64,000 nucleotides of DNA from positions 27,127 to 91,126 of the forward strand of contig JAZAHA010000018.1 of NCBI GenBank assembly GCA_036231565.1. The letters are read 5' to 3'. Position 1 is the stretch's first letter. Each line of letters begins with the position of its first letter. Position numbers and translations under genes: made by a program. Positions 56,393 through 63,934 of the stretch are shown here, piece after piece. The DNA comes from Maricaulis sp036231565. Lineage in GTDB: Bacteria > Pseudomonadota > Alphaproteobacteria > Caulobacterales > Maricaulaceae. The notes beneath the pieces were generated by a model that worked only from the letters and a program-made list of their open reading frames with translations, was not told the DNA's origin and ran no database searches.

Positions 56393-56629
56393 ATGCCCAT
56401 TCGCGTCACCCTGGACCGTATGCTCCTCGAGCGCCGCATGTCGCTGACCGAATTGTGCGACCGTGTCGGCATCACCATGGCCAACCTGTCCATCCTCAAG
56501 ACAGGCAAGGCCAAGGCCGTGCGCTTCTCCACGCTGGAGGCGCTGTGCCGCGAACTCGACTGCCAGCCGGGCGACCTGCTGAGCTTCGACGATGACGAGG
56601 ATGAAGACGGGCGCGACGCAGCCGAATAG
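56393..56629 (+). CDS. Small XRE-type HTH regulator paired with DUF2975
   Basis: A 78-residue protein that is almost entirely one helix-turn-helix (about 4-66; MLLERRMSLTELCDRVGITMANLSILKTGKAKAVRFSTLEALCRELDCQPGDLL), followed by an acidic tail. It belongs to the YozG-like group usually encoded next to DUF2975. GGGAGG precedes the ATG at 56393. It probably controls its own operon, and the palindromes at 55488-55545 are candidate sites. It may be held at the membrane by the DUF2975 protein; this is inference. Confidence 0.85.
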   Translation: MPIRVTLDRMLLERRMSLTELCDRVGITMANLSILKTGKAKAVRFSTLEALCRELDCQPGDLLSFDDDEDEDGRDAAE

Positions 56630-56980
56630 GCGCGAAAGCCCTGGCAGAACACGAAACTTCGCCGTCCCTCATACCGGCGAAGCAGACGGCGGGGGTGGGC
56701 CTGCACGGTAGACCCTCCCTCAAGAGGGGCCCTTCCCAAAGAGCCCGTGCGGGCCAATTCCAGCCCCCCAGCGCACTCCCGCCGTCTGTCTCTTGCTGGC
56801 AATTTGCCGCAATTTCCGAAGGATAACGCCGCCGGCCACGCTGGCAAGCGCGTTGATGCCCCGTACCGCTTCCCCCGGACCCCGTTCCGGGGCCCGGCAC
56901 ATGAAGGCATTGTGCTCAGACCGCCAGCAATCACAGACCCCGGAATGCGCTGTGCGCATCCGGGGAAAGCAGAACGGGCC
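56630..56980. repeat. Gene-free stretch packed with GC-rich palindromes (REP-like)
   Basis: No credible gene. At least four hairpins are visible: CTTCGCCG with CGGCGAAG (56657-56664, 56675-56682), GCCCG-TG-CGGGC near 56742, CCCCGGA with TCCGGGG (56873-56879, 56886-56892), and CCCCGGAATGCGC with GCGCATCCGGGG (56938-56965, one bulged A). The CCCCGGA arm occurs twice. The pattern suits a mosaic of extragenic palindromic repeats. The last hairpin could also end rph transcripts. Confidence 0.55.
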
Positions 56981-57697
56981 CTACCCCTTCAACGCCGCCA
57001 GCTGTGCCGCGCACAGATCGGTCACGCCGGCCTTGGCCAGGGCGAAGAGTTCATGGAAATCGCTTTCCGGGATCGGCTTGTCCTCGGCGGTCGCCTGGAT
57101 CTCGACAATGCCGCCGGTATTGGTGAGGACGAAATTGGCATCGGCCTCGGCGCGGCGGTCTTCCTCGTATTCCAGGTCGAGGCGGGTTTCCCCGTCGATC
57201 ACGCCACAGGAAATCGCCGCGAGCTGGCCGTGCACCGGATCGGCTTTCAGCAGGCCTTCCTCGATCAGATAGCCGGTGGCCTGTTTCAGGGCGACCCAGG
57301 CGCCGGTAATGGCCGCCGTGCGGGTGCCGCCATCGGCCTGGATGACATCGCAGTCGACCGTGATCTGGCGTTCGCCCAGGGCCTTGAGGTCGACCACGGC
57401 GCGCAGGGAGCGGCCGATCAGACGCTGGATTTCCTGGGTGCGGCCAGACTGTTTGCCGGCCGCCGCCTCGCGGCGTCCGCGGGTGTGCGTGGCGCGCGGC
57501 AGCATGCCGTATTCCGCCGTCACCCAGCCCTTGCCGCCGCCGCGCAGCCACGGCGGAACACTGTCTTCGATGCTCGCCGTGCACAGCACGTGCGTGCCAC
57601 CGAAACGGGCCATGCAGGAGCCTTCGGCATAGACGGAAACACCGGCTTCCAGGCTGATCTCGCGCATTGCGTCGCGGGCGCGTCCGAAGGGTCTCAT
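56981..57697 (-). CDS. rph: Ribonuclease PH
   Basis: Phosphorolytic exonuclease that trims tRNA 3' ends. The 238-residue protein has the complete RNase PH domain: MRPFGRARDAMREISLEAG, SVPPWLRGGGKGWVTAEYGMLPRATHTR, the GRTQEIQRLIGRSLRA phosphate-site region and DCDVIQADGGTRTAAITGA. The ATG at 57697 has GGAGAG upstream; an in-frame ATG at 57754 is less likely. It is divergent from hrcA. In relatives it often adjoins rdgB; here 1.5 kb of accessory DNA lies between. Confidence 0.96.
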   Translation of the reverse strand: MRPFGRARDAMREISLEAGVSVYAEGSCMARFGGTHVLCTASIEDSVPPWLRGGGKGWVTAEYGMLPRATHTRGRREAAAGKQSGRTQEIQRLIGRSLRAVVDLKALGERQITVDCDVIQADGGTRTAAITGAWVALKQATGYLIEEGLLKADPVHGQLAAISCGVIDGETRLDLEYEEDRRAEADANFVLTNTGGIVEIQATAEDKPIPESDFHELFALAKAGVTDLCAAQLAALKG

Positions 57698-57833
57698 GCA
57701 TCTCTCCACGTCTTGATACCGGCCGCTCCTAGCGGCATGTGCGCATCGCTTCAAGCGCCGCGGCAGGGATGGAAGACAGGATTAGAGAATTGAACCGGCG
57801 CAAAGCGGCGATTAATTGAGAGGCATGGCTGAT

Positions 57834-58898
57834 ATGCGACCCGAATCGACCCTGGCGGCCCTGGACGGACGGATGCGCACGATCTTTCGCGAGATCGTGG
57901 AGGCTTATCTGCGCTCCGGCGAGCCCGTCGGTTCGCGCACCCTCTCGCAGACAGGTAATCTGTCGCTGTCGCCGGCCTCGATCCGCAACACCATGTCCGA
58001 CCTGGCCCAGATGGGCCTTCTGACCGCGCCGCATTCCAGCGCGGGCCGCATGCCGACCCATGCCGGACTGCGGCTGTTCGTCGACGGGCTGTTGCAGGTC
58101 GGCCAGCTGACCGAGGACGAGCGCAAGGCGATCGAGGGCAAGGTGACGCGTTCGGGCCGCACCCAGCAGGACCTTCTCTCGGAAGCCTCCTCCCTGCTGT
58201 CGGGCCTGGCAGGCGGGGCCGGCCTCGTTGTCACGCCCAAGCGCGAGGCCCCGCTGCGGCATGTCGAATTCGTGCCGCTCTCGCCGCAGGAAGTGCTGGC
58301 GGTGCTCGTCTTCGAGGACGGCACGGTGGAGAACCGGCTGATGCGTGCGCCGGACGGCATGCCGCCGGTGACGCTGATCGAGGCGGGCAATTATCTTTCC
58401 GCCCGGCTGAAGGGCCGCTCCCTTGGCGAGGCCCGCAAGGCAATCGAGGCCGAGATTGCCCAGCGCCGCTCCCAGCTGGACAGCGCGGCCGAGGCGCTGG
58501 TCAAGCAGGGTCTGGCCGACTGGACGGGTGGTGGCGGCAGCGAGCGCGCCCTGATCGTACGCGGCCAGGCGCGGCTGCTGGAAAGCGTCGATGCGGCAGG
58601 CGATCTGGAGCGTATCCGCCTGCTGTTCGAGGACATCGAGCGCAAGGAGGAGCTGATCACCCTGCTGGACAAGGCCCGAGACGGCGATGGCGTGCGCCTG
58701 TTCATCGGCGCCGAGAACCCGCTTTTCAGCCTGTCGGGTTCAAGCGTGATCGTGGCTCCCTATATGAACTCCGACCAGGAAATCATCGGGGCGCTGGGTG
58801 TAATTGGCCCCACCCGTTTGAACTATGCGCGTGTTATCCCCCTTGTCGACTACACCGCCCGTGTCGTCGGACAGATCCTCGACGGCACGCGATCTTGA
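57834..58898 (+). CDS. hrcA: Heat-inducible transcription repressor HrcA
   Basis: Winged-helix repressor of chaperone operons through CIRCE elements, stabilised by GroEL. The 354-residue protein has the N-terminal HTH region (GEPVGSRTLSQTGNLSLSPASIRNTMSDLAQMGLL), GAF-like middle and a C-terminal dimerisation part ending DYTARVVGQILDGTRS. The ATG at 57834 has GAGAGG ten bases before it; an ATG at 57825 is an alternative. No CIRCE repeat was found upstream, so the gene itself seems not to be under CIRCE control here. It precedes grpE by 12 bases. Confidence 0.95.
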   Translation: MRPESTLAALDGRMRTIFREIVEAYLRSGEPVGSRTLSQTGNLSLSPASIRNTMSDLAQMGLLTAPHSSAGRMPTHAGLRLFVDGLLQVGQLTEDERKAIEGKVTRSGRTQQDLLSEASSLLSGLAGGAGLVVTPKREAPLRHVEFVPLSPQEVLAVLVFEDGTVENRLMRAPDGMPPVTLIEAGNYLSARLKGRSLGEARKAIEAEIAQRRSQLDSAAEALVKQGLADWTGGGGSERALIVRGQARLLESVDAAGDLERIRLLFEDIERKEELITLLDKARDGDGVRLFIGAENPLFSLSGSSVIVAPYMNSDQEIIGALGVIGPTRLNYARVIPLVDYTARVVGQILDGTRS

Positions 58899-58910
58899 GA
58901 GTGAAAGCGA

Positions 58911-59558
58911 ATGAGCGAGACCGAAAACAGCAAGCCTGAAGACAACGGCCAGCCCGAAACGGAAGACGCAGCCGCGGCCCCGCAAGCGGTCGCCGAAGAC
59001 GCGACCGGCGAGACCGGTGCCGATACGTCGCCGGAAGATGCTATCGTGAAGCTGACGGCCGAGCTGGACTCCATGCGCGACAAGCTGTTGCGCGCCCTGG
59101 CCGAGGCCGAGAATACCCGCCGCCGGGCCGAGCGTGATGTCGCCGACGCCCGCAGCTATGCGGTATCCAGCTTCGCCAAGGACATGCTCGACGTGTCGGA
59201 TAATCTGTCGCGCGCCGTCGGTGCCGTCGATCCCGCCACGCTGGACAGCGCGCCGGACGCGGTGAAGAACCTCGTGGAAGGCGTGGCGATGACGGAAAAG
59301 GCCCTGCTCTCCAAGATGGAGCGGCACGGCGTGAAGAAGGTCGACCCGCAGCCGGGTGACGCCTTCGACCCGCACCGCCACCAGGCCGTCGCCCAGATCC
59401 CGTCGGACCAGCCCAATGGCCGCATCGCCTCGGTGATGCAGACCGGCTTCGTGATCGGCGAGCGCACCCTGCGCGCTGCCATGGTCGCCGTCTCGGCGGG
59501 CAACCCTTCCGGTGACAGCAATACGCCGGGTGGCAACGGCGTCGACGTCACCGCCTGA
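58911..59558 (+). CDS. grpE: Nucleotide exchange factor GrpE
   Basis: Co-chaperone that releases ADP from DnaK. The 215-residue protein has an acidic N-terminal tail (1-45), a long coiled coil (about 46-105, ELDSMRDKLLRALAEAENTRRRAERD) and the C-terminal beta domain with FDPHRHQAVAQIP and GFVIGERTLRAAMVAVS. It lies 12 bases after hrcA in a two-gene operon, ended by an inverted repeat. dnaK and dnaJ are not in this window. Confidence 0.97.
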   Translation: MSETENSKPEDNGQPETEDAAAAPQAVAEDATGETGADTSPEDAIVKLTAELDSMRDKLLRALAEAENTRRRAERDVADARSYAVSSFAKDMLDVSDNLSRAVGAVDPATLDSAPDAVKNLVEGVAMTEKALLSKMERHGVKKVDPQPGDAFDPHRHQAVAQIPSDQPNGRIASVMQTGFVIGERTLRAAMVAVSAGNPSGDSNTPGGNGVDVTA

Positions 59559-59584
59559 CAGACCAGCGGATCACCAACACCCGT

Positions 59585-59619
59585 TTTCGCCGCGCCCCCT
59601 CGCAAGGGGCGCGGCGAAA
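59585..59619 (+). terminator. Long inverted repeat after grpE
   Basis: A perfect 14-base stem (TTTCGCCGCGCCCC, 59585-59598, with 59606-59619) and a seven-base loop, 26 bases after the grpE stop. No T run follows, so it may protect the transcript end or need Rho to terminate. Confidence 0.55.
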
Positions 59620-59657
59620 GTCCATGATGGCCCCGTCATGAAACGGGGTTGAAAATC

Positions 59658-61190
59658 ATGTCGATGCTGCCGCAATGGGCGATGGACACGCTGAACATCC
59701 TGACCCAGCTCTTTGTTCTGGCGCTGGGGGCTGCAGCGCTGGCGATGATCGCCATGTACATCGCCGACCGCGCCCAGACCGCCGATGCGGTGCGCCGCAA
59801 CTACCCGCTGGTCGGCCGCTTCCGCAACCTGTTCACCACGCTGGGCGAATTCTTCCGTCAGTACTTCTTCGCCATGGACCGCGAGGAACTGCCCTTCAAC
59901 CGCGCCGAGCGCGACTGGGTTTACCGGTCGGCACAGGGCGAAGGCGGCACGGTGCCCTTCGGTTCCACCAAGCCGATGGACAAGGTCGGCACGGCGCTCT
60001 TCGTCAACTGCGCCTTCCCGCTGCTCGACGATCACGCCGCCGCCACCGAGCCCCTGCGGATCGGACCACATGCCCGAAAGCCCTATGACGCACCCTCCTT
60101 CTTCAATATTTCCGGCATGAGCTATGGCGCCCTGTCAAAACCGGCGGTGCGCGCGCTGTCGCGCGGTGCGGCCAAGGCCGGGATCTGGCTGAATACCGGC
60201 GAGGGCGGGCTCTCGCCCTGGCATCTGGAAGGCGGCTGCGACGTCGTCTTCCAGATTGGCACCGCCAAGTATGGCGTGCGCAACGCCGCGGGCGGACTGG
60301 ACGATCAGCGCCTGCGCGACATGGCCGATATCGACGCGGTGAAGATGTTCGAGCTGAAGCTCTCCCAGGGCGCCAAGCCGGGCAAGGGCGGCATCCTGCC
60401 CGCCGAAAAGGTGACGGCGGAAGTCGCGGAAATCCGGGGCATTCCGGCCGGCGAGGCCTCGATCTCGCCGAACCGCCACCCCGAATTCGACGATGTTGAC
60501 GGCCTGCTCGACATGATCGGGCATATCCGCGAGGTCACCGGCAAGCCGGTCGGACTGAAAGCGGTGATCGGCGCCCATGGCTGGATCGAGGACATGTGCG
60601 AGGCGATCACGCGCCGCGGTACGGAAAGCGCGCCCGACTTTTTCACCATCGACAGCGGCGATGGCGGCACCGGCGCGGCGCCGATGGCGCTGATGGACAA
60701 TGTCGGCCTGACGATCCGCGAAAGCCTGCCCATGGTGGTCGATATTCTCGAGCGCTACGGCCTGCGCGGCCGGGTTCGGGTGATCGCGACGGGCAAACTG
60801 CTCGTTCCCGGCGCGGTCGCCTGGGCGCTGGCGGCGGGCGCTGACTTCGTCCAGTGCGGCCGCGGTTTCATGTTCTCGCTGGGCTGTATCCAGGCGATGA
60901 AATGCCATCGCAATACCTGCCCGACCGGTGTCACCACGCACGACAAGCGCCTGCAGCGCGGTCTCGTGGTCACCGACAAGGCCGAACGCGTCGCGCGCTA
61001 TGCCGACACGATCCGCAGCCATGTCGAGATGATCGCGCATTCCTGCGGCGTCGCCGAACCGCGGCAATTGCGCCGCAAGCATGTCCGCATCATCCAGGAG
61101 AACGGCCGCTCGCTGCCGATGACGGCGATCGACTTCATGCCGCCGCCCGATGGCCGCAACCGTCCCGGCAGCATGCCGTCCCAGCCCTGA
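59658..61190 (+). CDS. FMN-binding glutamate-synthase-family protein (GltB domain 2-like)
   Basis: A 510-residue protein with one N-terminal membrane helix (about 13-37) and a TIM-barrel FMN domain related to the synthase domain of glutamate synthase. Conserved parts include FNISGMSYGALSKPAVRALSRGA, TGEGGLSPWHL, FELKLSQGAKPGKGG and DSGDGGTGAAP. A cluster-binding cysteine motif CIQAMKCHRNTCPTGV lies near 415-430. The glutaminase domain is absent, so it is not a full glutamate synthase; the reaction is unknown. The ATG at 59658 has CGGGG about ten bases upstream. Confidence 0.9.
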   Translation: MSMLPQWAMDTLNILTQLFVLALGAAALAMIAMYIADRAQTADAVRRNYPLVGRFRNLFTTLGEFFRQYFFAMDREELPFNRAERDWVYRSAQGEGGTVPFGSTKPMDKVGTALFVNCAFPLLDDHAAATEPLRIGPHARKPYDAPSFFNISGMSYGALSKPAVRALSRGAAKAGIWLNTGEGGLSPWHLEGGCDVVFQIGTAKYGVRNAAGGLDDQRLRDMADIDAVKMFELKLSQGAKPGKGGILPAEKVTAEVAEIRGIPAGEASISPNRHPEFDDVDGLLDMIGHIREVTGKPVGLKAVIGAHGWIEDMCEAITRRGTESAPDFFTIDSGDGGTGAAPMALMDNVGLTIRESLPMVVDILERYGLRGRVRVIATGKLLVPGAVAWALAAGADFVQCGRGFMFSLGCIQAMKCHRNTCPTGVTTHDKRLQRGLVVTDKAERVARYADTIRSHVEMIAHSCGVAEPRQLRRKHVRIIQENGRSLPMTAIDFMPPPDGRNRPGSMPSQP

Positions 61191-61273
61191 CGAAAGCGTA
61201 ATCAGCCTTACACGGGCGTGACATGTCTCGACCGCCAGTTTGTCAGCACTGATCTGTCTTCTGGGGGAATGGC

Positions 61274-62194
61274 ATGCTGGGACTGATCGCACTTCTCGCG
61301 CTTGAGGCGCCGCCGGCGGAACCGCTGGCGCTCTACGCCCGGGCCCGCGCCACCATCGAGACCCATGGCGACGCACTCTGGCCGGGCCTCGCCGACGCGC
61401 CCTTCCGCATGCTGCTGAATGATGGCGAACGGGAATTCCTGGTGTGCGGCGACGCTCCGGACGGGTTCGAACCGGCCGGCATGGACCCGGCGACCGGCTG
61501 TTCCCTCGCCTCGCGCGATGCGCATTTCGGGCCGAACCTGCTGGCCACCTTCCCGCTGTTCGGGGTCAGCACGATCGTGATCGGCACGCCGGAAGAGACC
61601 GGACAGACCCCGCGGGCCTGGCAGCAGATCGTCCTGCACGAGCACATGCACCAGTTCCAGGACACACATCCCGCCGCCAGCCATGCCGCCATTCAGGCGC
61701 TTGACCTGCATGGCGGTGACGAGACCGGCATGTGGATGCTGAATTATCCCTTCGCCTATGACGATCCCGCGACCGCCGAAGCCGCACGCACCCTGGCCGA
61801 TGCCGCGCTCGCCGCGCTGGACGCCGATACCGAGGGGTTCGACGCGGCCTTCAGTGCCTATGCTGCAGCCCGCGCGGCCTTCAGTGCCGGCCTGTCGGGC
61901 GCCGATACACGCTATTATGAATTCCAGGTCTGGAAAGAGGGCGTTGCGCGCTGGACCGAGCTGGCCCTCGCCCGGCTTGCGGGCGATACGGACGAGGCCG
62001 CGCGCCAGGAAGCCCGCATGCGCCGGGAATTGCGCGACCTGTCACTGCCGGACTGGCAGCGCATCGCCTTCTATGCGCTGGGCTCGGCCGATGCCGAACT
62101 GCTCGAGCGCCGGGATGCTGCCTGGCGAGAAGCCTATTTCGATCACCCCTTCCGGCTCGACACCCATTTTGCCTCTGCCGGCACCCGCCGCTGA
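61274..62194 (+). CDS. Uncharacterised protein with a zincin-like HExxH motif
   Basis: A 306-residue protein of no recognised family. A short hydrophobic N-terminus (2-10) may be a weak signal peptide. His122-Glu123-x-x-His126 (LHEHMHQFQD) lies after a beta-strand-like IVIGTP segment, and a downstream WKEGVARWTE (Glu222 or Glu229) could give the third zinc ligand, so a metallopeptidase-type site is plausible. GGGGGA precedes the ATG. It is 83 bases after the glutamate-synthase-family gene and convergent with the glycine-zipper gene. Confidence 0.7.
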   Translation: MLGLIALLALEAPPAEPLALYARARATIETHGDALWPGLADAPFRMLLNDGEREFLVCGDAPDGFEPAGMDPATGCSLASRDAHFGPNLLATFPLFGVSTIVIGTPEETGQTPRAWQQIVLHEHMHQFQDTHPAASHAAIQALDLHGGDETGMWMLNYPFAYDDPATAEAARTLADAALAALDADTEGFDAAFSAYAAARAAFSAGLSGADTRYYEFQVWKEGVARWTELALARLAGDTDEAARQEARMRRELRDLSLPDWQRIAFYALGSADAELLERRDAAWREAYFDHPFRLDTHFASAGTRR

Positions 62195-62229
62195 GCAAGC
62201 GCCGGCAGAAGAGACCTGTACCGGCCAGA

Positions 62230-62577
62230 TCAGCAGGCGCGATATTCGCCATTGCGCCAGTAGGTGCAGCCATCGCGCTCGTCGACATAGTATTCGCGGC
62301 GCGCCCGCTCATCATAATAGAGGCGGGAATGGCTGGGATTGCTCTGGTTCCAGGCGCAGCCGCCCTGGGACCGGCATCCGGCATAGGCACCGCCTGCCGC
62401 CCCGATCACCCCGCCGATGATGGCGCCGGTCTCGGCATCGCCGGATCCGGTGTTATTGCCGATAATGGCGCCCGCTGCCGCGCCGAGCGCGCCGCCGGTG
62501 ATGGCCCCCTGCGACGTCGCCCCGCAAGCCGTCAGGCCCAGTGCGAGGACACTTACTGCAAACGCTTTCGAGATCAT
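62230..62577 (-). CDS. Glycine-zipper lipoprotein, copy 1
   Basis: A 115-residue predicted lipoprotein: lipobox LTAC (Cys18), a glycine-zipper stretch of two GxxxG-rich hairpins (about 24-66; GALGAAAGAIIGNNTG, then GAIIGGVIGAAGGAYAG), and a C-terminal domain with four cysteines ending DGCTYWRNGEYRAC. Such proteins insert into or span the outer membrane, like SlyB or Rcp-type lipoproteins. GGAGACG precedes the ATG. It has a tandem paralogue 193 bases upstream on the same strand. Confidence 0.85.
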   Translation of the reverse strand: MISKAFAVSVLALGLTACGATSQGAITGGALGAAAGAIIGNNTGSGDAETGAIIGGVIGAAGGAYAGCRSQGGCAWNQSNPSHSRLYYDERARREYYVDERDGCTYWRNGEYRAC

Positions 62578-62699
62578 TGCTCGTCTCCCTGCCACACCCG
62601 GCGCGGTCCGGCCATGTGCCGGGGCATCGCGAACGGGTGGAGACGTCATTCTGCCCGCAATTGCATGACTGCGCCATGAACCGACAGGTCGCAGGGCGC

Positions 62700-62732
62700 A
62701 CAAAAACGCCGGGAGCGGAAACTCCCGGCGTT
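62700..62732 (-). terminator. Terminator after glycine-zipper gene copy 2
   Basis: A perfect 11-base stem (AACGCCGGGAG, 62705-62715, with 62722-62732) and a six-base loop. On the minus strand the stem runs into TTTTTG. It separates the two paralogous genes into different transcripts. Confidence 0.85.
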
Positions 62733-62770
62733 CGGCCGGCAAGGGATGCCGGTGATGTGTGGCCTCGGGT

Positions 62771-63118
62771 TTAGCAGGCGCGGTATTCGCCATTGCGCCA
62801 ATAGGTGCAGCCGTCCCGGTCATTGACGTAGTAATACCGGTTGGCGCGGCGATCGAGATAAAGCTGCGAGTGGTTGGAATTGTTCTCGTTCCAGCGGCAG
62901 CCACCCTCTTCACGGCACCCGGCATAGGCGCCGGCCGCGGCACCCACGGCACCGCCGATCAGGGCGCCGGTCTGGGCATCGCCCGAACCGGTATTGTTAC
63001 CGATAATCGCGCCCGCAGCCGCGCCCATGGCGCCGCCGGCGGCCGCATTTCGCGTCGTGGCACCGCAAGCCGTAACGGTCAGGGCGGCAGCACTGACGAT
63101 CAGAAGTGTCTTCATCAT
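62771..63118 (-). CDS. Glycine-zipper lipoprotein, copy 2
   Basis: A 115-residue paralogue of the downstream gene, with lipobox VTAC (Cys18), the same glycine-zipper arrangement (GAMGAAAGAIIGNNTGSGD, GALIGGAVGAAAGAYAG) and an identical 14-residue C-terminus DGCTYWRNGEYRAC. The middle differs more (REEGGCRWNENNSNHSQLY against RSQGGCAWNQSNPSHSRLY). GGGAGA lies before the first of two consecutive ATG codons. It has its own terminator. Probably an outer-membrane lipoprotein. Confidence 0.85.
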   Translation of the reverse strand: MMKTLLIVSAAALTVTACGATTRNAAAGGAMGAAAGAIIGNNTGSGDAQTGALIGGAVGAAAGAYAGCREEGGCRWNENNSNHSQLYLDRRANRYYYVNDRDGCTYWRNGEYRAC

Positions 63119-63213
63119 GGCGTCCAGTCTCCCGTGTGTTGTTCAACACCGGATACAACGCCCGGACGCAGGAGCCGTTCCATGGACCGGCGATTTCGCG
63201 GGCGCGGCGACGA

Positions 63214-63852
63214 TCAGGCCGGCCTCACGCGCCGCATGGTCAGATTGATGCGTCCGCCGCCGGGGAAGACGTCTTGCGGCAAGAGGGTGGATGTGCCCGG
63301 ATAGATCCGGTCGACACCGTGATAGCTGCGCCGCGAGGCCCCGCCGAGCACCACGACATCGCCCGAAGACAACACCATGGAGGCTGTCTTGCCGCGCCGT
63401 GTCGTGCCGCCGATCCGGAAACGGGCCTTGTCGCCCAGCGAGACCGAGACGACGGCCGCATCGGTCGCCGCCTCGTCGCTGTCGACATGCAGGCCCATGC
63501 GGCTGCCCGGCGCATACCAGTTCACCAGGCAGGCTTCCGGCGGCGCGGGATAGCCGGACACGGCATTCCACAAATCCAGGAGCGGCGCCGGCAGAGGCGG
63601 CCAGGGCGCACCGGTTTCCGGATGCGCAGGCTCGTAGCGATAGCCGCGCGCCTGGTCGGTGACCCAGCCCAGCGGGCCGAAATTCGTCATCTTCACCGAG
63701 AGGGGCTGGCCCGTGCGCGGCATGGAGGGCCGCCAGAAGGGCGCCGTCGCGGCCGCCTCGACGACGGCCGCCATCAGGTCCGACTGGGCTGTCCGGTCGA
63801 AATGACCGGGCAGAAAGCGAAAACCGGGCAGAGGCGGGGCGGGCTTGTCCAT
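63214..63852 (-). CDS. AlkB-type 2-oxoglutarate/Fe(II)-dependent dioxygenase
   Basis: DNA/RNA alkylation-damage repair dioxygenase, 212 residues. Iron ligands His122, Asp124 (GLHVDSDE) and His178 (RRSYHGV), and 2-oxoglutarate-binding Arg201 with Arg207 (RINLTMRR), match AlkB. The substrate-lid segment NFGPLGWVTD and NWYAPGSRMG are also AlkB-like. The ATG at 63852 follows GGGGGG; ATG codons further up (63864, 63909) would add unconserved residues. It is close to E. coli AlkB in motif layout. No ada gene is seen in the window. Confidence 0.93.
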   Translation of the reverse strand: MDKPAPPLPGFRFLPGHFDRTAQSDLMAAVVEAAATAPFWRPSMPRTGQPLSVKMTNFGPLGWVTDQARGYRYEPAHPETGAPWPPLPAPLLDLWNAVSGYPAPPEACLVNWYAPGSRMGLHVDSDEAATDAAVVSVSLGDKARFRIGGTTRRGKTASMVLSSGDVVVLGGASRRSYHGVDRIYPGTSTLLPQDVFPGGGRINLTMRRVRPA

Positions 63853-63934
63853 GCCCCCCAACATGGCGCGCCGCACGCCGCGCTTCCACCCGGAATTCAT
63901 CCCCGGCAATCATCCCCTGTCGAGCGGCCGCCGG

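Noticed and set aside
56720..56959. 79-codon minus-strand frame in the gap before rph
   Set aside because: It is made of the palindromic repeats, lacks a ribosome site and has no domain; it is treated as repeat sequence.
57698..57833. CIRCE element (TTAGCACTC-N9-GAGTGCTAA) upstream of hrcA
   Set aside because: Looked for in the rph-hrcA gap and not found.
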